From contig QEUW01000014.1 in NCBI GenBank assembly GCA_003577005.1, positions 1 to 47,999 of the forward strand: a stretch of 47,999 bases of DNA. Direction: 5' to 3'. Below, in pieces: positions 18,721-26,261 of this stretch. Each line of letters opens with the position of its first letter. The stretch's first letter is position 1. The position numbers and the translations under genes were made by a program. This stretch comes from Chloroflexota bacterium (GTDB taxonomy: Bacteria; Chloroflexota; Anaerolineae; Caldilineales; Caldilineaceae). Below the pieces are notes generated by a model. It made no database searches. It was not told the origin of the DNA and worked only from the letters and a program-made list of their open reading frames with translations.

Positions 18721-18751
18721 GGTGCGTTGCACGCAAGGCGTGCGATGCACC
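18721..18751. repeat. Hairpin related to the AGGTG-N5-CACTT family
   Basis: The arms 18721-18734 (GGTGCGTTGCACGC) and 18738-18751 pair around the loop AAG. The only two deviations are adjacent to a central pair and become G-U pairs in RNA. The core GTGC-N3-GCAC is shared with the hairpin at 2279-2312. It ends 7 nt before a Uma2-family gene remnant. Confidence 0.6.
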
Positions 18752-18758
18752 TCGACGG

Positions 18759-18947
18759 CTCGCCGACCCCAAGATCCGTTCCGTCGAAGTCTACACCTTG
18801 TCAAACAACGAATTTGCCCTGCTCGGCCAATACACAGACGATGAAGTGATCGAGTCCAGGGTGCTGGCCGGCTTGCAGACCGTCACCAGTACACTCTTCC
18901 ACCCTACACCGGCGCAGCCAGCGTCTCCCACCGCTCAAACGCCATGA
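18759..18947 (+). pseudogene. C-terminal remnant of a Uma2-family endonuclease-like gene
   Basis: Sixty-two codons and a stop lie on the plus strand with no start and no upstream part of the gene. The translated segment contains LADPKIRSVEVYTL and a following ALLGQYTDDEVIESRVLAGL stretch. This matches the C-terminal pattern of Uma2/DUF820 PD-(D/E)XK-fold proteins (…RVEVY…G.Y…V.SP.LPGL…LF). The catalytic part is missing. It lies inside the transporter cluster on the opposite strand, next to a hairpin repeat, and is best read as a leftover of a deleted gene. Confidence 0.6.
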
Positions 18948-18979
18948 AGTTGTCAGTGACCAGTAGACAGGCGCAAGCT

Positions 18980-19014
18980 ACGGATAACGGATAACTGATG
19001 ACTAATTACGGTAC
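18980..19014. repeat. Heptad array overlapping the stop of the permease/ATPase fusion gene
   Basis: Five 7-nt units beginning ACGGATA, ACGGATA, ending ACGGTAC. The stop codon of the minus-strand fusion gene (19006-19008) lies inside it. Confidence 0.65.
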
Positions 19015-20976
19015 GGTTACCTCCGCCGTACTGTACCGGCGGCCTTCCGCCACGGGCGGCAAATCCGTATGGCCAGGGTAGAGATGGCACGCTACTTGCC
19101 GCCCGTCCACCATCTGCAATTCGGGCAGTTCCACCCGGCAACGGTCAAAGGCAAAGGGACAACGCGGGTGAAAGCGGCAACCCGGCGGCCGGTGGAAGAG
19201 CGCCGGGGGCAGGCCGGGAATGCCAACAAAGGCCTTTCTTGATTCCAGACTGGGCAGGCTGTCGATCAATAGCCGTGTATACGGATGGCGCGGCGCGGCA
19301 AGTACATCATCCACCGTACCCCGCTCCACCAGCTTGCCGGCATAGAGGACGCCGATCGTATCTGAAAACTGGGCGATCAACCCCATGTCGTGACCGATGA
19401 GCACCGCCGCCGCCCCCAACTCCTGCTGGACCCGCCCCAACGTCAGCATGACCTGGCGCTGGACCACGACATCGAGCGCGCTGGTGGGCTCGTCGGCGAT
19501 GATTAGCCTGGGCCGGAGGACGGTGGCAATGGCCATCGCCGCTCGCTGCTTCATACCGCCGCTCAACTGGTGCGGGTAGCGGCTGGCCGCCGCCGGCGGC
19601 AGGCCAACCTGTACCAGGGCCTGCTCCACCAGGTGGTCGAGTTGGCTTTCGGGCAGGTTGCCCTCATGGGCGACGATGGCATCGACGATCTGTTCGCGGA
19701 TACGCATCACCGGGTTGAGCGAGTTCATCGCCGCCTGGGGCATGAGGGCGACCTCCTTGAGCCTCACCCGCCGGAGTTCGGCATCGTCGAGCGTCAGCAG
19801 ATCACGTCCGCCTAGCCAGACCTGCCCGCTCTCGATGCGGCCAGGCGGGCGCACCAGCGACAGCAGCGCCGTGGCCATTGTCGTTTTGCCACAGCCCGAT
19901 TCTCCAATCAGCCCCATGCGTTCGCCGGGTTTGAGCGTGAACGAGACCCCATCCACCGCCGCGCCGGAGCCGGCGGGCGTCTCGAAGACGACACGCAACT
20001 CTTCGACGCACAAGAGATCATTGTTGGGATGGGGAGCAGGGGAAGCCACTGTTGTCGGCGATGATGTGGACGCTGGGGAGGCCGGTTTCTTCTTCCTGGC
20101 GCCCCGCCGACGTGAGGCGGACTGTGGCCGGGCGCTGAGCGTGGGGTTGGCGATGCGGTCGAGACCTATGGAGAGCAGGAAGAGACCGATAAAGATGAGC
20201 GAAATGACGGCAATGGGCGGTCCCCACCACCACCACTGGCCGCGCAGGACGGCGCTGTAACGCCGAGCCCAGTAGATGGTTGTGCCCAACGTGTGGACAT
20301 TTTCGGCACCCAACCCCAGCGATTCCAGCCCCACCGTTGCCAGAATGGCGCCGCTGATCGCACCGACCAGCGAGGCCGCAATGTAGGGCAGCAGGTTGGG
20401 CATCACCTCGCGAAAGAGCACTTCCAGCTCGCTCTCGCCGTTGGCCCGCGCCACGGCTGTATAGGCGCGCTCCCGGATCGAAAGCACTTGCGAGCGGATG
20501 GTGCGGGTTGGATACATCCAGGCCAGACAGGCGACCGTCAGCGCCATCACTTCGATGGACATGGATTCTACATTCGAGGCGATGATGATGAGGATGGCGA
20601 TGGCGGGTACGGTCATGAGCGAATCGGCCAGCACCCGCACTACCACATCGAGCGGCCCGCCAAAAAAGCCCGATAATAACCCTAACAACAGCCCAATGCC
20701 CAGACCGACAAAACCGGCGATCAGACCCATCTTCAGTGTCTGCGGAATGGCGACGACCATGACGGCCAGCATATCGCGCCCTTGCGAATCGGTGCCCAAT
20801 AGATAATCACGGGTCGGCGCCTGCGAGGGTGTCACCTCCCCAACTTGCGCGTTACCCACATCGACAAAATAGGGACCAAGCAAGCCAATGAGCAATACGA
20901 TAGCCAGGATGACCAAACCCGCAACCAATGTAACGCTCAACCGTCTGCTCTTGAACAGCCTTGCCAACCAACGCAT
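19006..20976 (-). CDS. Fused ABC transporter permease (OppC-like) and ATPase (OppD-like)
   Basis: A 656-residue single-chain fusion. Residues 1-300 are an OppC/DppC-type permease: a first membrane helix after MRWLARLFKSRR, a soluble loop with GTDSQGRDMLAV, several membrane helices and the EAA-type coupling loop (YTAVARANGESELEVLFREVMPN). A linker of about 45 residues rich in Arg, Ala, Ser, Pro and Thr follows. Residues from about 345 on are an OppD-type ATPase: GESGCGKTT, LSGGMKQR, LIIADEPTSALD, IGHDMG and the C-terminal CRFHPRCPFAFDRC motif. The start at 20976 has AAGGAG eight bases upstream; the frame upstream is a repeat hairpin. It should assemble with OppB (upstream, same strand) and OppF. 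Permease-ATPase fusions are known in this transporter class but uncommon. Confidence 0.93.
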   Translation of the reverse strand: MRWLARLFKSRRLSVTLVAGLVILAIVLLIGLLGPYFVDVGNAQVGEVTPSQAPTRDYLLGTDSQGRDMLAVMVVAIPQTLKMGLIAGFVGLGIGLLLGLLSGFFGGPLDVVVRVLADSLMTVPAIAILIIIASNVESMSIEVMALTVACLAWMYPTRTIRSQVLSIRERAYTAVARANGESELEVLFREVMPNLLPYIAASLVGAISGAILATVGLESLGLGAENVHTLGTTIYWARRYSAVLRGQWWWWGPPIAVISLIFIGLFLLSIGLDRIANPTLSARPQSASRRRGARKKKPASPASTSSPTTVASPAPHPNNDLLCVEELRVVFETPAGSGAAVDGVSFTLKPGERMGLIGESGCGKTTMATALLSLVRPPGRIESGQVWLGGRDLLTLDDAELRRVRLKEVALMPQAAMNSLNPVMRIREQIVDAIVAHEGNLPESQLDHLVEQALVQVGLPPAAASRYPHQLSGGMKQRAAMAIATVLRPRLIIADEPTSALDVVVQRQVMLTLGRVQQELGAAAVLIGHDMGLIAQFSDTIGVLYAGKLVERGTVDDVLAAPRHPYTRLLIDSLPSLESRKAFVGIPGLPPALFHRPPGCRFHPRCPFAFDRCRVELPELQMVDGRQVACHLYPGHTDLPPVAEGRRYSTAEVTVP

Positions 20977-21002
20977 CGGCAACGCTCCTTGATTTGGGGG
21001 TA

Positions 21003-21055
21003 GGGGATGGTAGGTAGGGAGTGGGGCTCCCCACTCCCTACCCACCATCCCTCAT
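21003..21055. repeat. Palindromic heptad array between oppB-like gene and the fusion gene
   Basis: Arms 21004-21026 and 21029-21051 are 23-nt inverted repeats with one mismatch and a 2-nt loop. The sequence is built from 7-nt units such as TAGGGAG and CCCTACC. Its right end reaches the stop codon of the OppB-like gene. Confidence 0.8.
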
Positions 21056-22056
21056 CACTGATGATAGCGGATTCGTGGGTCCAACAAGGGGTAGACCAGA
21101 TCGATGACAAAGAGCGCCCCTGCCAGCGCCAGGATGAGCATGAGCACAATGCCCTGGATGACAAAATAGTCCTTGCCGGCAATGGCGGCGAAGAGCAGCG
21201 TGCCAATGCCGGGGTAGCTGAACATGGCCTCCACCAACACTGTGCCCCCAAGCACCGCGCCCAGCGCCAGCGCCAGTTGTGTCACCTGGGGCAGCAGTGC
21301 ATTGCGCATCCCATACCACAGGAAGATACGGCGCGGCGGTAGCCCTTTGGCCTCGGCAAAGGTCACATAATCTTCGCCAAGCACCGAGACCATCATCGCC
21401 CTCATCCCTAGCGCCCAGGCGCCGACGCCACCCAGCACCAATGCCAGCGCCGGGAGGATCGAGTGCGCAATCATATCAAGCACAGTTCCCAAGTCGAAAC
21501 CGGGGATCCGTGTGGGTGAAAAGCCACCGCCAGCCGGAAAGAGCCGCCATTCGACGGCAAAGAGCCACAGCAAAATGATGCCTAACAAAAAAAAGGGGAT
21601 GGTGGACAGCAACATCAGCGGCGATACCAGAAAATGGAAGATGCGTGGCGTACCTGGCCAGGCCAACAAGGCGCCAACGACCGATCCCAGACCAAAGGCG
21701 ATCAGCGTCGCCACCGTCATCAACCCAAGCGTCCACGGCAGCGCCGAACGGATCTGCGAGATGACAGTCTGCGGAAAGTTGACCAGCGAGACGCCCAGCT
21801 CAAGCCGGAACAGCTCACCCCAGTAGTTGAGATATTGCTTCCAGAGCGGCTGGTCTAGCCCAAACTTGGCGCGATATGCTTCGGCCACCTTTTGCACATC
21901 GACGCTCAGGTTGCCGGAGACGGCAATCTTGGTGGCCAGCGCCGTTTCAATCGGGTCACCGGGGATGAGCCGGGGCAGGATAAAGTTGATGGTGACTGCA
22001 ATAAACACGATCAGCACAAGCTGAAGTGTCCGTTGCACAAGGTAGCGGATGGTCAA
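21055..22056 (-). CDS. Oligopeptide-type ABC transporter permease, OppB-like
   Basis: A 333-residue inner-membrane permease with six predicted membrane helices. The N-terminus MTIRYLVQRTLQLVLIVF is a typical OppB/DppB first helix. A periplasmic segment containing FGLDQPLWKQYLNY follows, as in the family. The coupling helix is seen at YVTFAEAKGLPPRRIFLWYGMRNALLP (EAA loop), followed by a GGTVLVEAMFSYPGIG block typical of the family. It is the first gene of the transporter operon, driven by a near-consensus promoter at 22095-22122, with AGGAGA upstream of its start. It would form the channel together with the OppC half of the downstream fusion protein. Confidence 0.94.
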   Translation of the reverse strand: MTIRYLVQRTLQLVLIVFIAVTINFILPRLIPGDPIETALATKIAVSGNLSVDVQKVAEAYRAKFGLDQPLWKQYLNYWGELFRLELGVSLVNFPQTVISQIRSALPWTLGLMTVATLIAFGLGSVVGALLAWPGTPRIFHFLVSPLMLLSTIPFFLLGIILLWLFAVEWRLFPAGGGFSPTRIPGFDLGTVLDMIAHSILPALALVLGGVGAWALGMRAMMVSVLGEDYVTFAEAKGLPPRRIFLWYGMRNALLPQVTQLALALGAVLGGTVLVEAMFSYPGIGTLLFAAIAGKDYFVIQGIVLMLILALAGALFVIDLVYPLLDPRIRYHQ

Positions 22057-22094
22057 GGGAGCTTCTCCTAGAGGATGTCATAGACTTTTCGCCT

Positions 22095-22122
22095 AGTATA
22101 CTCACCTGCCATCTGCTGTCAA
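22095..22122 (-). promoter_or_regulatory. Near-consensus sigma70 promoter of the transporter operon
   Basis: On the minus strand the -35 box TTGACA (22117-22122) and -10 box TATACT (22095-22100) are separated by 16 nt. Transcription would start near 22088, about 32 nt before the OppB-like start codon. Confidence 0.75.
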
Positions 22123-22137
22123 ACGCGGTTTGGAGGG

Positions 22138-22202
22138 TGGGGGCTAGGGAGTAGAGAGCTACCATTTTCTACTCCCTAGCCCCCATTCCCTACTCCCTAC
22201 TT
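22138..22202. repeat. Palindromic heptad array supplying the sulfurtransferase stop codon
   Basis: Arms 22138-22155 and 22168-22185 are perfect 18-nt inverted repeats. The right side runs on to 22202 as five 7-nt units of consensus CCTACTC. The stop codon of the minus-strand sulfurtransferase gene (22197-22199) is one of the TAG triplets of this array. Confidence 0.85.
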
Positions 22203-23042
22203 CTCTATCGGCAGGCGAACGGCGTTGCCCCATTCTGTCCACGAGCCATCGTAGTTGCGGACGTTGGGATAGCCGAGCAGGTAGGTGAGCACAAACCAGG
22301 TGTGGCTGGAGCGTTCACCGATGCGGCAATAGGCCACCACATCGTCACCCGACTTGAGCCCGATCTCTCCTTCGTAGATTGCCTTGAGTTCATCGGCGCT
22401 CTTGAAGGTGCCGTCGGCGTTGGCCGCGCGCGCCCAGGGCACATTGGCTGCACCGGGGATGTGGCCGCCGCGCAGCGCACCTTCCTGCGGATAGTTAGGC
22501 ATATGCAGCAGTTCGCCCTTGTACTCGCCAGGGCTGCGCACATCCACCAGCGGCTTCTTGGCGGCGATGTGTTGGAGCACATCTTCGCGGAAGGCGCGGA
22601 TCTTGCTGTCATCGCGCTGGGGAACCGGGTAGTTGCTCGCCGAATAGCTGGGCACATCGGTGGTGAGTTCGCGCTTTTCCTCGACCCATTTCATGCGACC
22701 GCCATCCATTACCCTGGCGTTGGTGTGGCCAAAGAGTTGGAAGACCCAAAAGGCGTAGGTGGCCCACCAGTTGTTCTTGTCGCCATAGAAGACAACCGTC
22801 GTGTCGGGCGTGATGCCGTGACGGCTCATCAGCGCGGCAAACTTCTCGGCGCTGATGTAATCGCGCATGACGGGGTCATTGAGGTCGGTCTGCCAGTCGA
22901 TATGGACAGCGCCGGGGATATGGCCGGTGCTGTAGAGCAAAACATCTTCGTTGCTCTCCACCAGGCGGATGTTGGGGTCATTCAGATGCTCGGCCACCCA
23001 GTCGGTGCTGACCAGGACATCAGGGTTAGCATAGTTGCTCAT
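22197..23042 (-). CDS. Thiosulfate/mercaptopyruvate sulfurtransferase, CysA/SseA-type (two rhodanese domains)
   Basis: A 281-residue double rhodanese. The N-terminal domain carries an inactive site ([11 protein letters not shown], Asp88 in place of Cys); the C-terminal domain carries catalytic Cys239 in [15 protein letters not shown]. The [11 protein letters not shown] loop is that of actinobacterial CysA-type thiosulfate sulfurtransferases. The enzyme moves sulfane sulfur from thiosulfate to an acceptor such as cyanide or a thiol, in the cytoplasm. Other hallmarks are [11 protein letters not shown] and [11 protein letters not shown]. Start 23042 has AAGGAG seven bases upstream. The gene is preceded by a poly-cysteine leader peptide and a hairpin, suggesting cysteine-controlled expression. 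The stop codon comes from a repeat array. Confidence 0.94.
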   Translation of the reverse strand: MSNYANPDVLVSTDWVAEHLNDPNIRLVESNEDVLLYSTGHIPGAVHIDWQTDLNDPVMRDYISAEKFAALMSRHGITPDTTVVFYGDKNNWWATYAFWVFQLFGHTNARVMDGGRMKWVEEKRELTTDVPSYSASNYPVPQRDDSKIRAFREDVLQHIAAKKPLVDVRSPGEYKGELLHMPNYPQEGALRGGHIPGAANVPWARAANADGTFKSADELKAIYEGEIGLKSGDDVVAYCRIGERSSHTWFVLTYLLGYPNVRNYDGSWTEWGNAVRLPIEK

Positions 23043-23158
23043 AGAATCACTCCTTTTATGGTTCGGTTTGGCATGCATATTGGCAAGTGGACAATGGGCA
23101 AAGTCCATCGTCGGCTGAAAATATGAAACTGTGGGCAAGAGAAGAGAGTCAGTGCGCC

Positions 23159-23186
23159 GGCGTTCGCTTGGCGAGGTGCGAACGCC
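23159..23186 (-). promoter_or_regulatory. Hairpin directly after the poly-Cys leader (attenuator candidate)
   Basis: On the minus strand a 9-bp GC-rich stem (arms 23178-23186 and 23159-23167, GGCGTTCGC and complement) with a 10-nt loop begins at the base after the leader stop codon. A ribosome stalled on the Cys codons or sitting on the stop would prevent it from folding. There is no T-run behind it, so it would act on translation or by Rho, rather than as an intrinsic terminator. A CUCCU within the Cys codons can pair with the AGGAG of the sulfurtransferase ribosome-binding site. Confidence 0.5.
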
Positions 23187-23321
23187 TTACCTACAGGCGC
23201 AGGAGGTACACGAGCAGGTGCAGAAGGGGCCTTGACGCAGCATAACGAGTACAGCGGAGATGCGGCACAAAAGAAAACGTTGCCACACTTGGTGGCTTGG
23301 CCTGACTGCGAGTGAATACAT
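23187..23321 (-). CDS. Poly-cysteine leader peptide upstream of the sulfurtransferase
   Basis: A 44-codon open frame starting at ATG 23321, six bases after a strong AAAGGAG, and ending at TAA 23187. The peptide ends in FCTCSCTSCACR, with Cys at 34, 36, 38, 41 and 43 plus one at 19. No known domain is present and the peptide is too short and too oddly composed for an enzyme. It lies 144 nt upstream of a CysA-type sulfurtransferase and a hairpin follows the stop at once. Poly-cysteine short frames that act as cysteine-responsive attenuators are known upstream of sulfur genes, including CysA-type sulfurtransferases, in mycobacteria. By analogy, ribosome stalling at Cys codons when cysteine is scarce would raise expression. 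The role is inferred from architecture. The same ribosome-binding motif (AAAGGAGU) occurs before both frames. Confidence 0.7.
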   Translation of the reverse strand: MYSLAVRPSHQVWQRFLLCRISAVLVMLRQGPFCTCSCTSCACR

Positions 23322-23389
23322 GACTGACTCCTTTCGAACCGCGCTGCTTGCGCGAAAGGTGCGACTGTACCGAGTGTCAGATAAGCAAG

Positions 23390-23398
23390 ATTGTATCA
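23390..23398 (-). promoter_or_regulatory. Extended -10 promoter element of the leader-sulfurtransferase unit
   Basis: The minus strand reads TGATACAAT (TGn plus -10 box TACAAT). No good -35 box is found at 16-18 nt, as is usual for extended -10 promoters. The start would lie near 23383, about 60 nt before the leader start codon. Confidence 0.45.
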
Positions 23399-23442
23399 CA
23401 GGAGAAGCAAACACGCGAATCCAGGCTGAATCCGGAAAAGAA

Positions 23443-24975
23443 CTATCGCCCCACGATCGGCAGAAAGAGGGCTCCATGCGGCAGCTCGATTGGGCTATAA
23501 AGTCCCCACAGTTCTGTTCCGATCATCCCATCGTTGGCCGCAAACAAAAGCAGATCAGCCACGACTTTCATCTTGGGCACCGCCTTCAGACCATCATCGT
23601 CAGGCAAGTGCTCGCCTTCAAAAGTGCGCAGCAATGTCGTGCCAGCCACCGTGCCATCGGTTGTCCAGAGGTCCATCTGTTCGTCATAGTGGGGCGTAAA
23701 AAAGTAGACTCGTCCGTGATACTCGGTCAATTGGGTCACTGAGATCGATTCACCGCCATTGATGACGGCGATCGGTTGGGTGCCGAGAAGGGAGCCATTG
23801 CTGCGCCAAATGGTGATGTCGAAATTAGCATTGCGGGTGTAATAATAGAAATGGTTGCCCGCTACGGTGAACTCAACCCCAGCCGGCAAAGCTGTGGGAT
23901 TGTCTGGATTGAGCGGTGTCGTGCCTGCCGGGGTACCGTCGCTCTTCCACAACACCAGTTCAGTACGACCGGGAGCCTTGTCAAAAAAGTACAATTGTCC
24001 ATTGAACCCCGTCACTTGGTGTGCTGCCAGATACTGGTCATCGAGGTTATGTAGGGCAAACGTACCGGCCCCAGTGCCATCGCTCCGCCAGACCTCATAG
24101 TGGGCTGGCGGGGGGTTCATTGTGTACAACTGGAAAAAGAAAAGACTGCCGGAAGACGTTAGCGGTGTGATTGCGCTTTGAAGGAGGCCATCCAGTATTT
24201 GCACGGTTCCGTCATGGGTTCCATCGCTGCGCCACAACGAACGCCGGCTATCAGCCGTAAAGAACAGCGTACCGTTTACCGCCGTCAGGTCGAAGACATT
24301 GGCGCTATCTGGACCCGCCACAATGTCTTTGACAATAGCAGTCGTTTCTTGCGTGCCGGTGGTTTTCCATAACTCTTGACCAGACTGCTCATCTGCTGCC
24401 ACAAAAAACAGCGTGTTCCCGACTGCTGCCAGAGAGCCAGGCCCGTTGCTGACGCCAGCTTCCTTGAGCGCAAATGTGCCAGCCTCGGTGCCATCGCTGC
24501 GCCATAACCCGATCGCATTGCCGGTGGCGGTAAAATAGAGCAGATCACCTGCCGGCGTCAAATCGAAGAGATCGGGAAACTCTGGCTTGCGGTCGCTTTC
24601 GCCAGGCTGTACATCTTTTACCATACGGGTGCCATCGCCGGTGCCATCGCTCGACCAAAGCTCCACACCGTGGTCCGGCTCGACCGCAGTAAAATAGAGC
24701 AACCCGCGCTGTTCCACCAGATGAGCCGGGTAGGACGAGACAGGGCCCGGAAAGATGTCTCGAACCAGAAAGATTTGTACTTGCGCAGCAACGTCTGATA
24801 CGCCTTGCGCCCATGCGCCCTTTGCCCAATACAGCACTGCCACAAAGAGGATGACGATGACAACAAGCAAGTTACGTGTTGCCCAGCGGATTCCAACGCA
24901 ACAAGTCAAGAAAGACATAGATTGTACCTGCAGTCGATGATAGAAGGGATTTGATAAGCTTGCATTATCGCTCAT
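23443..24975 (-). CDS. Secreted ELWxSDGT-repeat protein
   Basis: About 510 residues. After a hydrophobic export signal (NLLVVIVILFVAVLYWAKGAWA) the protein consists of eight or so repeats of about 45-50 residues, each with a W-x-S-D-G-T-x-x-G-T core: ELWSSDGTGDGT, LWRSDGTEAGT, LWRSDGTHDGT, VWRSDGTGAGT, LWKSDGTPAGT, and degenerate forms (IWRSNGSLLGT, LWTTDGTVAGT). This is the ELWxxDGT repeat family, predicted beta-propeller-like and common in large secreted proteins of environmental bacteria; the function is unknown. The C-terminus GALFLPIVGR resembles short hydrophobic tails on other exported Chloroflexota proteins (inference). Start is uncertain: 24975 has AGGA just upstream, while 24918 gives a more usual signal-peptide length. 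Confidence 0.8.
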   Translation of the reverse strand: MSDNASLSNPFYHRLQVQSMSFLTCCVGIRWATRNLLVVIVILFVAVLYWAKGAWAQGVSDVAAQVQIFLVRDIFPGPVSSYPAHLVEQRGLLYFTAVEPDHGVELWSSDGTGDGTRMVKDVQPGESDRKPEFPDLFDLTPAGDLLYFTATGNAIGLWRSDGTEAGTFALKEAGVSNGPGSLAAVGNTLFFVAADEQSGQELWKTTGTQETTAIVKDIVAGPDSANVFDLTAVNGTLFFTADSRRSLWRSDGTHDGTVQILDGLLQSAITPLTSSGSLFFFQLYTMNPPPAHYEVWRSDGTGAGTFALHNLDDQYLAAHQVTGFNGQLYFFDKAPGRTELVLWKSDGTPAGTTPLNPDNPTALPAGVEFTVAGNHFYYYTRNANFDITIWRSNGSLLGTQPIAVINGGESISVTQLTEYHGRVYFFTPHYDEQMDLWTTDGTVAGTTLLRTFEGEHLPDDDGLKAVPKMKVVADLLLFAANDGMIGTELWGLYSPIELPHGALFLPIVGR

Positions 24976-24995
24976 GACATCCTGCTGCACAAAAT

Positions 24996-25124
24996 GTTGT
25001 GCCTATACGCGCAGCAGGTGTCGGGGCAGCGTTGCGTGGTCTGGTCAGCCGCAAGAGACACGAAGTTGCCAACGTAGACTCAGTGGCAACTCAAATTCCT
25101 ATCTTCAAACCTGATCGGCAATAG
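24996..25124 (+). pseudogene. Decayed duplicate of the 5' end of the adjacent ABC ATPase gene
   Basis: The region 24996-25075 translates to VVPIRAAGVGAALRGLVSRK followed by HEVANVD. This closely matches residues 18-48 of the intact ATPase 230 bp further on (IVPIREAGVGAALRGLLSRK). After this the similarity is lost and a stop occurs at 25122. There is no start codon and no Walker motif. It is a relic of a second copy of the gene, left by tandem duplication and deletion. Confidence 0.75.
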
Positions 25125-25192
25125 AGCGTGATGGCTGTCGCAACCGACACATTTTATGCAACATAGTTCATCCTGTGATAACCTTCGACCTG

Positions 25193-25220
25193 TTGATATG
25201 TCGCCTTCTTAAACTATCTA
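25193..25220 (+). promoter_or_regulatory. Promoter placing the ABC ATPase transcript start at or near its ATG
   Basis: TTGATA (25193-25198) and TATCTA (25215-25220) are spaced by 16 nt. The start codon at 25227 is only six bases after the -10 box and has no Shine-Dalgarno, so the mRNA is probably leaderless. Confidence 0.45.
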
Positions 25221-25226
25221 TTGGAT

Positions 25227-26210
25227 ATGAAGCAAGCTACGACCATCCAGATCGAACACCTGCGCAAAGTCTACATTGTGCCCATACGCGAAGCCGGCGT
25301 CGGGGCGGCGTTGCGTGGCCTGCTCAGCCGCAAGACACGCGAGATCGCCGCCGTGGACGACATTTCGTTCAGTGTCACGGCGGGTGAAGTGGTCGGCTTT
25401 TTGGGGCCAAACGGCGCCGGCAAGACCACAACCCTCAAGATGCTGGCCGGGCTGCTCTACCCCACCGCGGGCGAAGCCAACGTTCTGGGCTTTGTGCCAC
25501 AGCGTCGCGAGCGCGAGTTTCTACGCCAGATCACGCTGGTCATGGGCAACCGCAACCAGTTGCAGTGGGACATCCCCTGTATCGACTCGTTCGAGCTCAA
25601 CCGGGCGGTCTACCGCATCCCCCGGCCCCAGTTTCGCCAGACGCTGGACGAGTTGGTGGCCATGCTCGACCTGGCGCCGTTGCTCAACAAACCGGTGCGC
25701 AACCTCTCGCTGGGCGAACGGATGAAATGTGAGATCGCCGGGGCGCTGCTCCATCGCCCGCGCGTCCTCTTTCTCGACGAGCCGACTATCGGGCTCGATG
25801 TGACCATGCAGCGGCGCATCCGCGAATTTGTGCGCGAATACAACCGGCTCTCGGGCGCCACCGTCCTCCTCACCAGCCACTACATGGCCGACGTGGAAGC
25901 GCTCTGCAAACGGGTAGTCGTCATCCACCACGGCAAGATCCTGTACGATGGCGACCTGACCGGCCTGGTCGAACGCTTCTCGCCCCACAAGACAATCGCC
26001 ATCCAGTTGCTCAACGGTGTTCCCGACCTAGCATCCTACGGCGAGGTGGTCGAGCAGACCGACGGCACGGTCAAGCTGCGCGTGCCCAAAACAGAGACTG
26101 CCAGCGTCACCGGCCGGCTCCTGGCCGAACTCCCTATTGCCGACCTGACTGTAGAAGATCCACCTATCGAGGAAGTGATCGAGCAGGTCTTTGCCACGCC
26201 CAACGGTTAA
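25227..26210 (+). CDS. ABC-2 type transporter ATPase
   Basis: A 327-residue ATPase with Walker A GPNGAGKTT, Q-loop region, signature LSLGERMKCE, Walker B VLFLDEPTIGLD and switch His in LTSHYM. The long N-terminal insertion (VPIREAGVGAALRGLLSRKTRE) before the Walker A strand, and the LSLGERMK signature, are typical of the ATPases that pair with ABC-2 permeases of the DUF990/YadG-like class. A C-terminal domain (about 240-327) follows. The cognate permease genes, which usually lie directly downstream, are missing: the next gene is on the other strand. A decayed copy of this gene's 5' end lies just upstream. The stop TAA is the first unit of a heptad array. The substrate is unknown; efflux is the usual direction. 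Confidence 0.9.
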   Translation: MKQATTIQIEHLRKVYIVPIREAGVGAALRGLLSRKTREIAAVDDISFSVTAGEVVGFLGPNGAGKTTTLKMLAGLLYPTAGEANVLGFVPQRREREFLRQITLVMGNRNQLQWDIPCIDSFELNRAVYRIPRPQFRQTLDELVAMLDLAPLLNKPVRNLSLGERMKCEIAGALLHRPRVLFLDEPTIGLDVTMQRRIREFVREYNRLSGATVLLTSHYMADVEALCKRVVVIHHGKILYDGDLTGLVERFSPHKTIAIQLLNGVPDLASYGEVVEQTDGTVKLRVPKTETASVTGRLLAELPIADLTVEDPPIEEVIEQVFATPNG

Positions 26211-26261
26211 CAATTGTCAACTAACAATTGTCAATTGACAGTCAATTGATAATTGTTATTG
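26208..26261. repeat. Heptad array spanning the stop codons of two convergent genes
   Basis: Seven 7-nt units including TAACAAT, TGTCAAC and TGTCAAT. A near-perfect inverted repeat is centred around 26239. It contains the stop of the plus-strand ATPase gene (26208-26210) and that of the minus-strand CehA-type gene (26256-26258). Confidence 0.8.

Noticed and set aside
21001..22202. Palindromic arrays considered as a CRISPR array
   Set aside because: There are no conserved direct repeats of 23-47 nt with unique spacers, and no cas genes in the window. The units are only 7 nt long.
22302..23126. Plus-strand frame of 274 codons opposite the sulfurtransferase
   Set aside because: It is antisense to the catalytic rhodanese sequence and also crosses its ribosome-binding site; no domain recognised.
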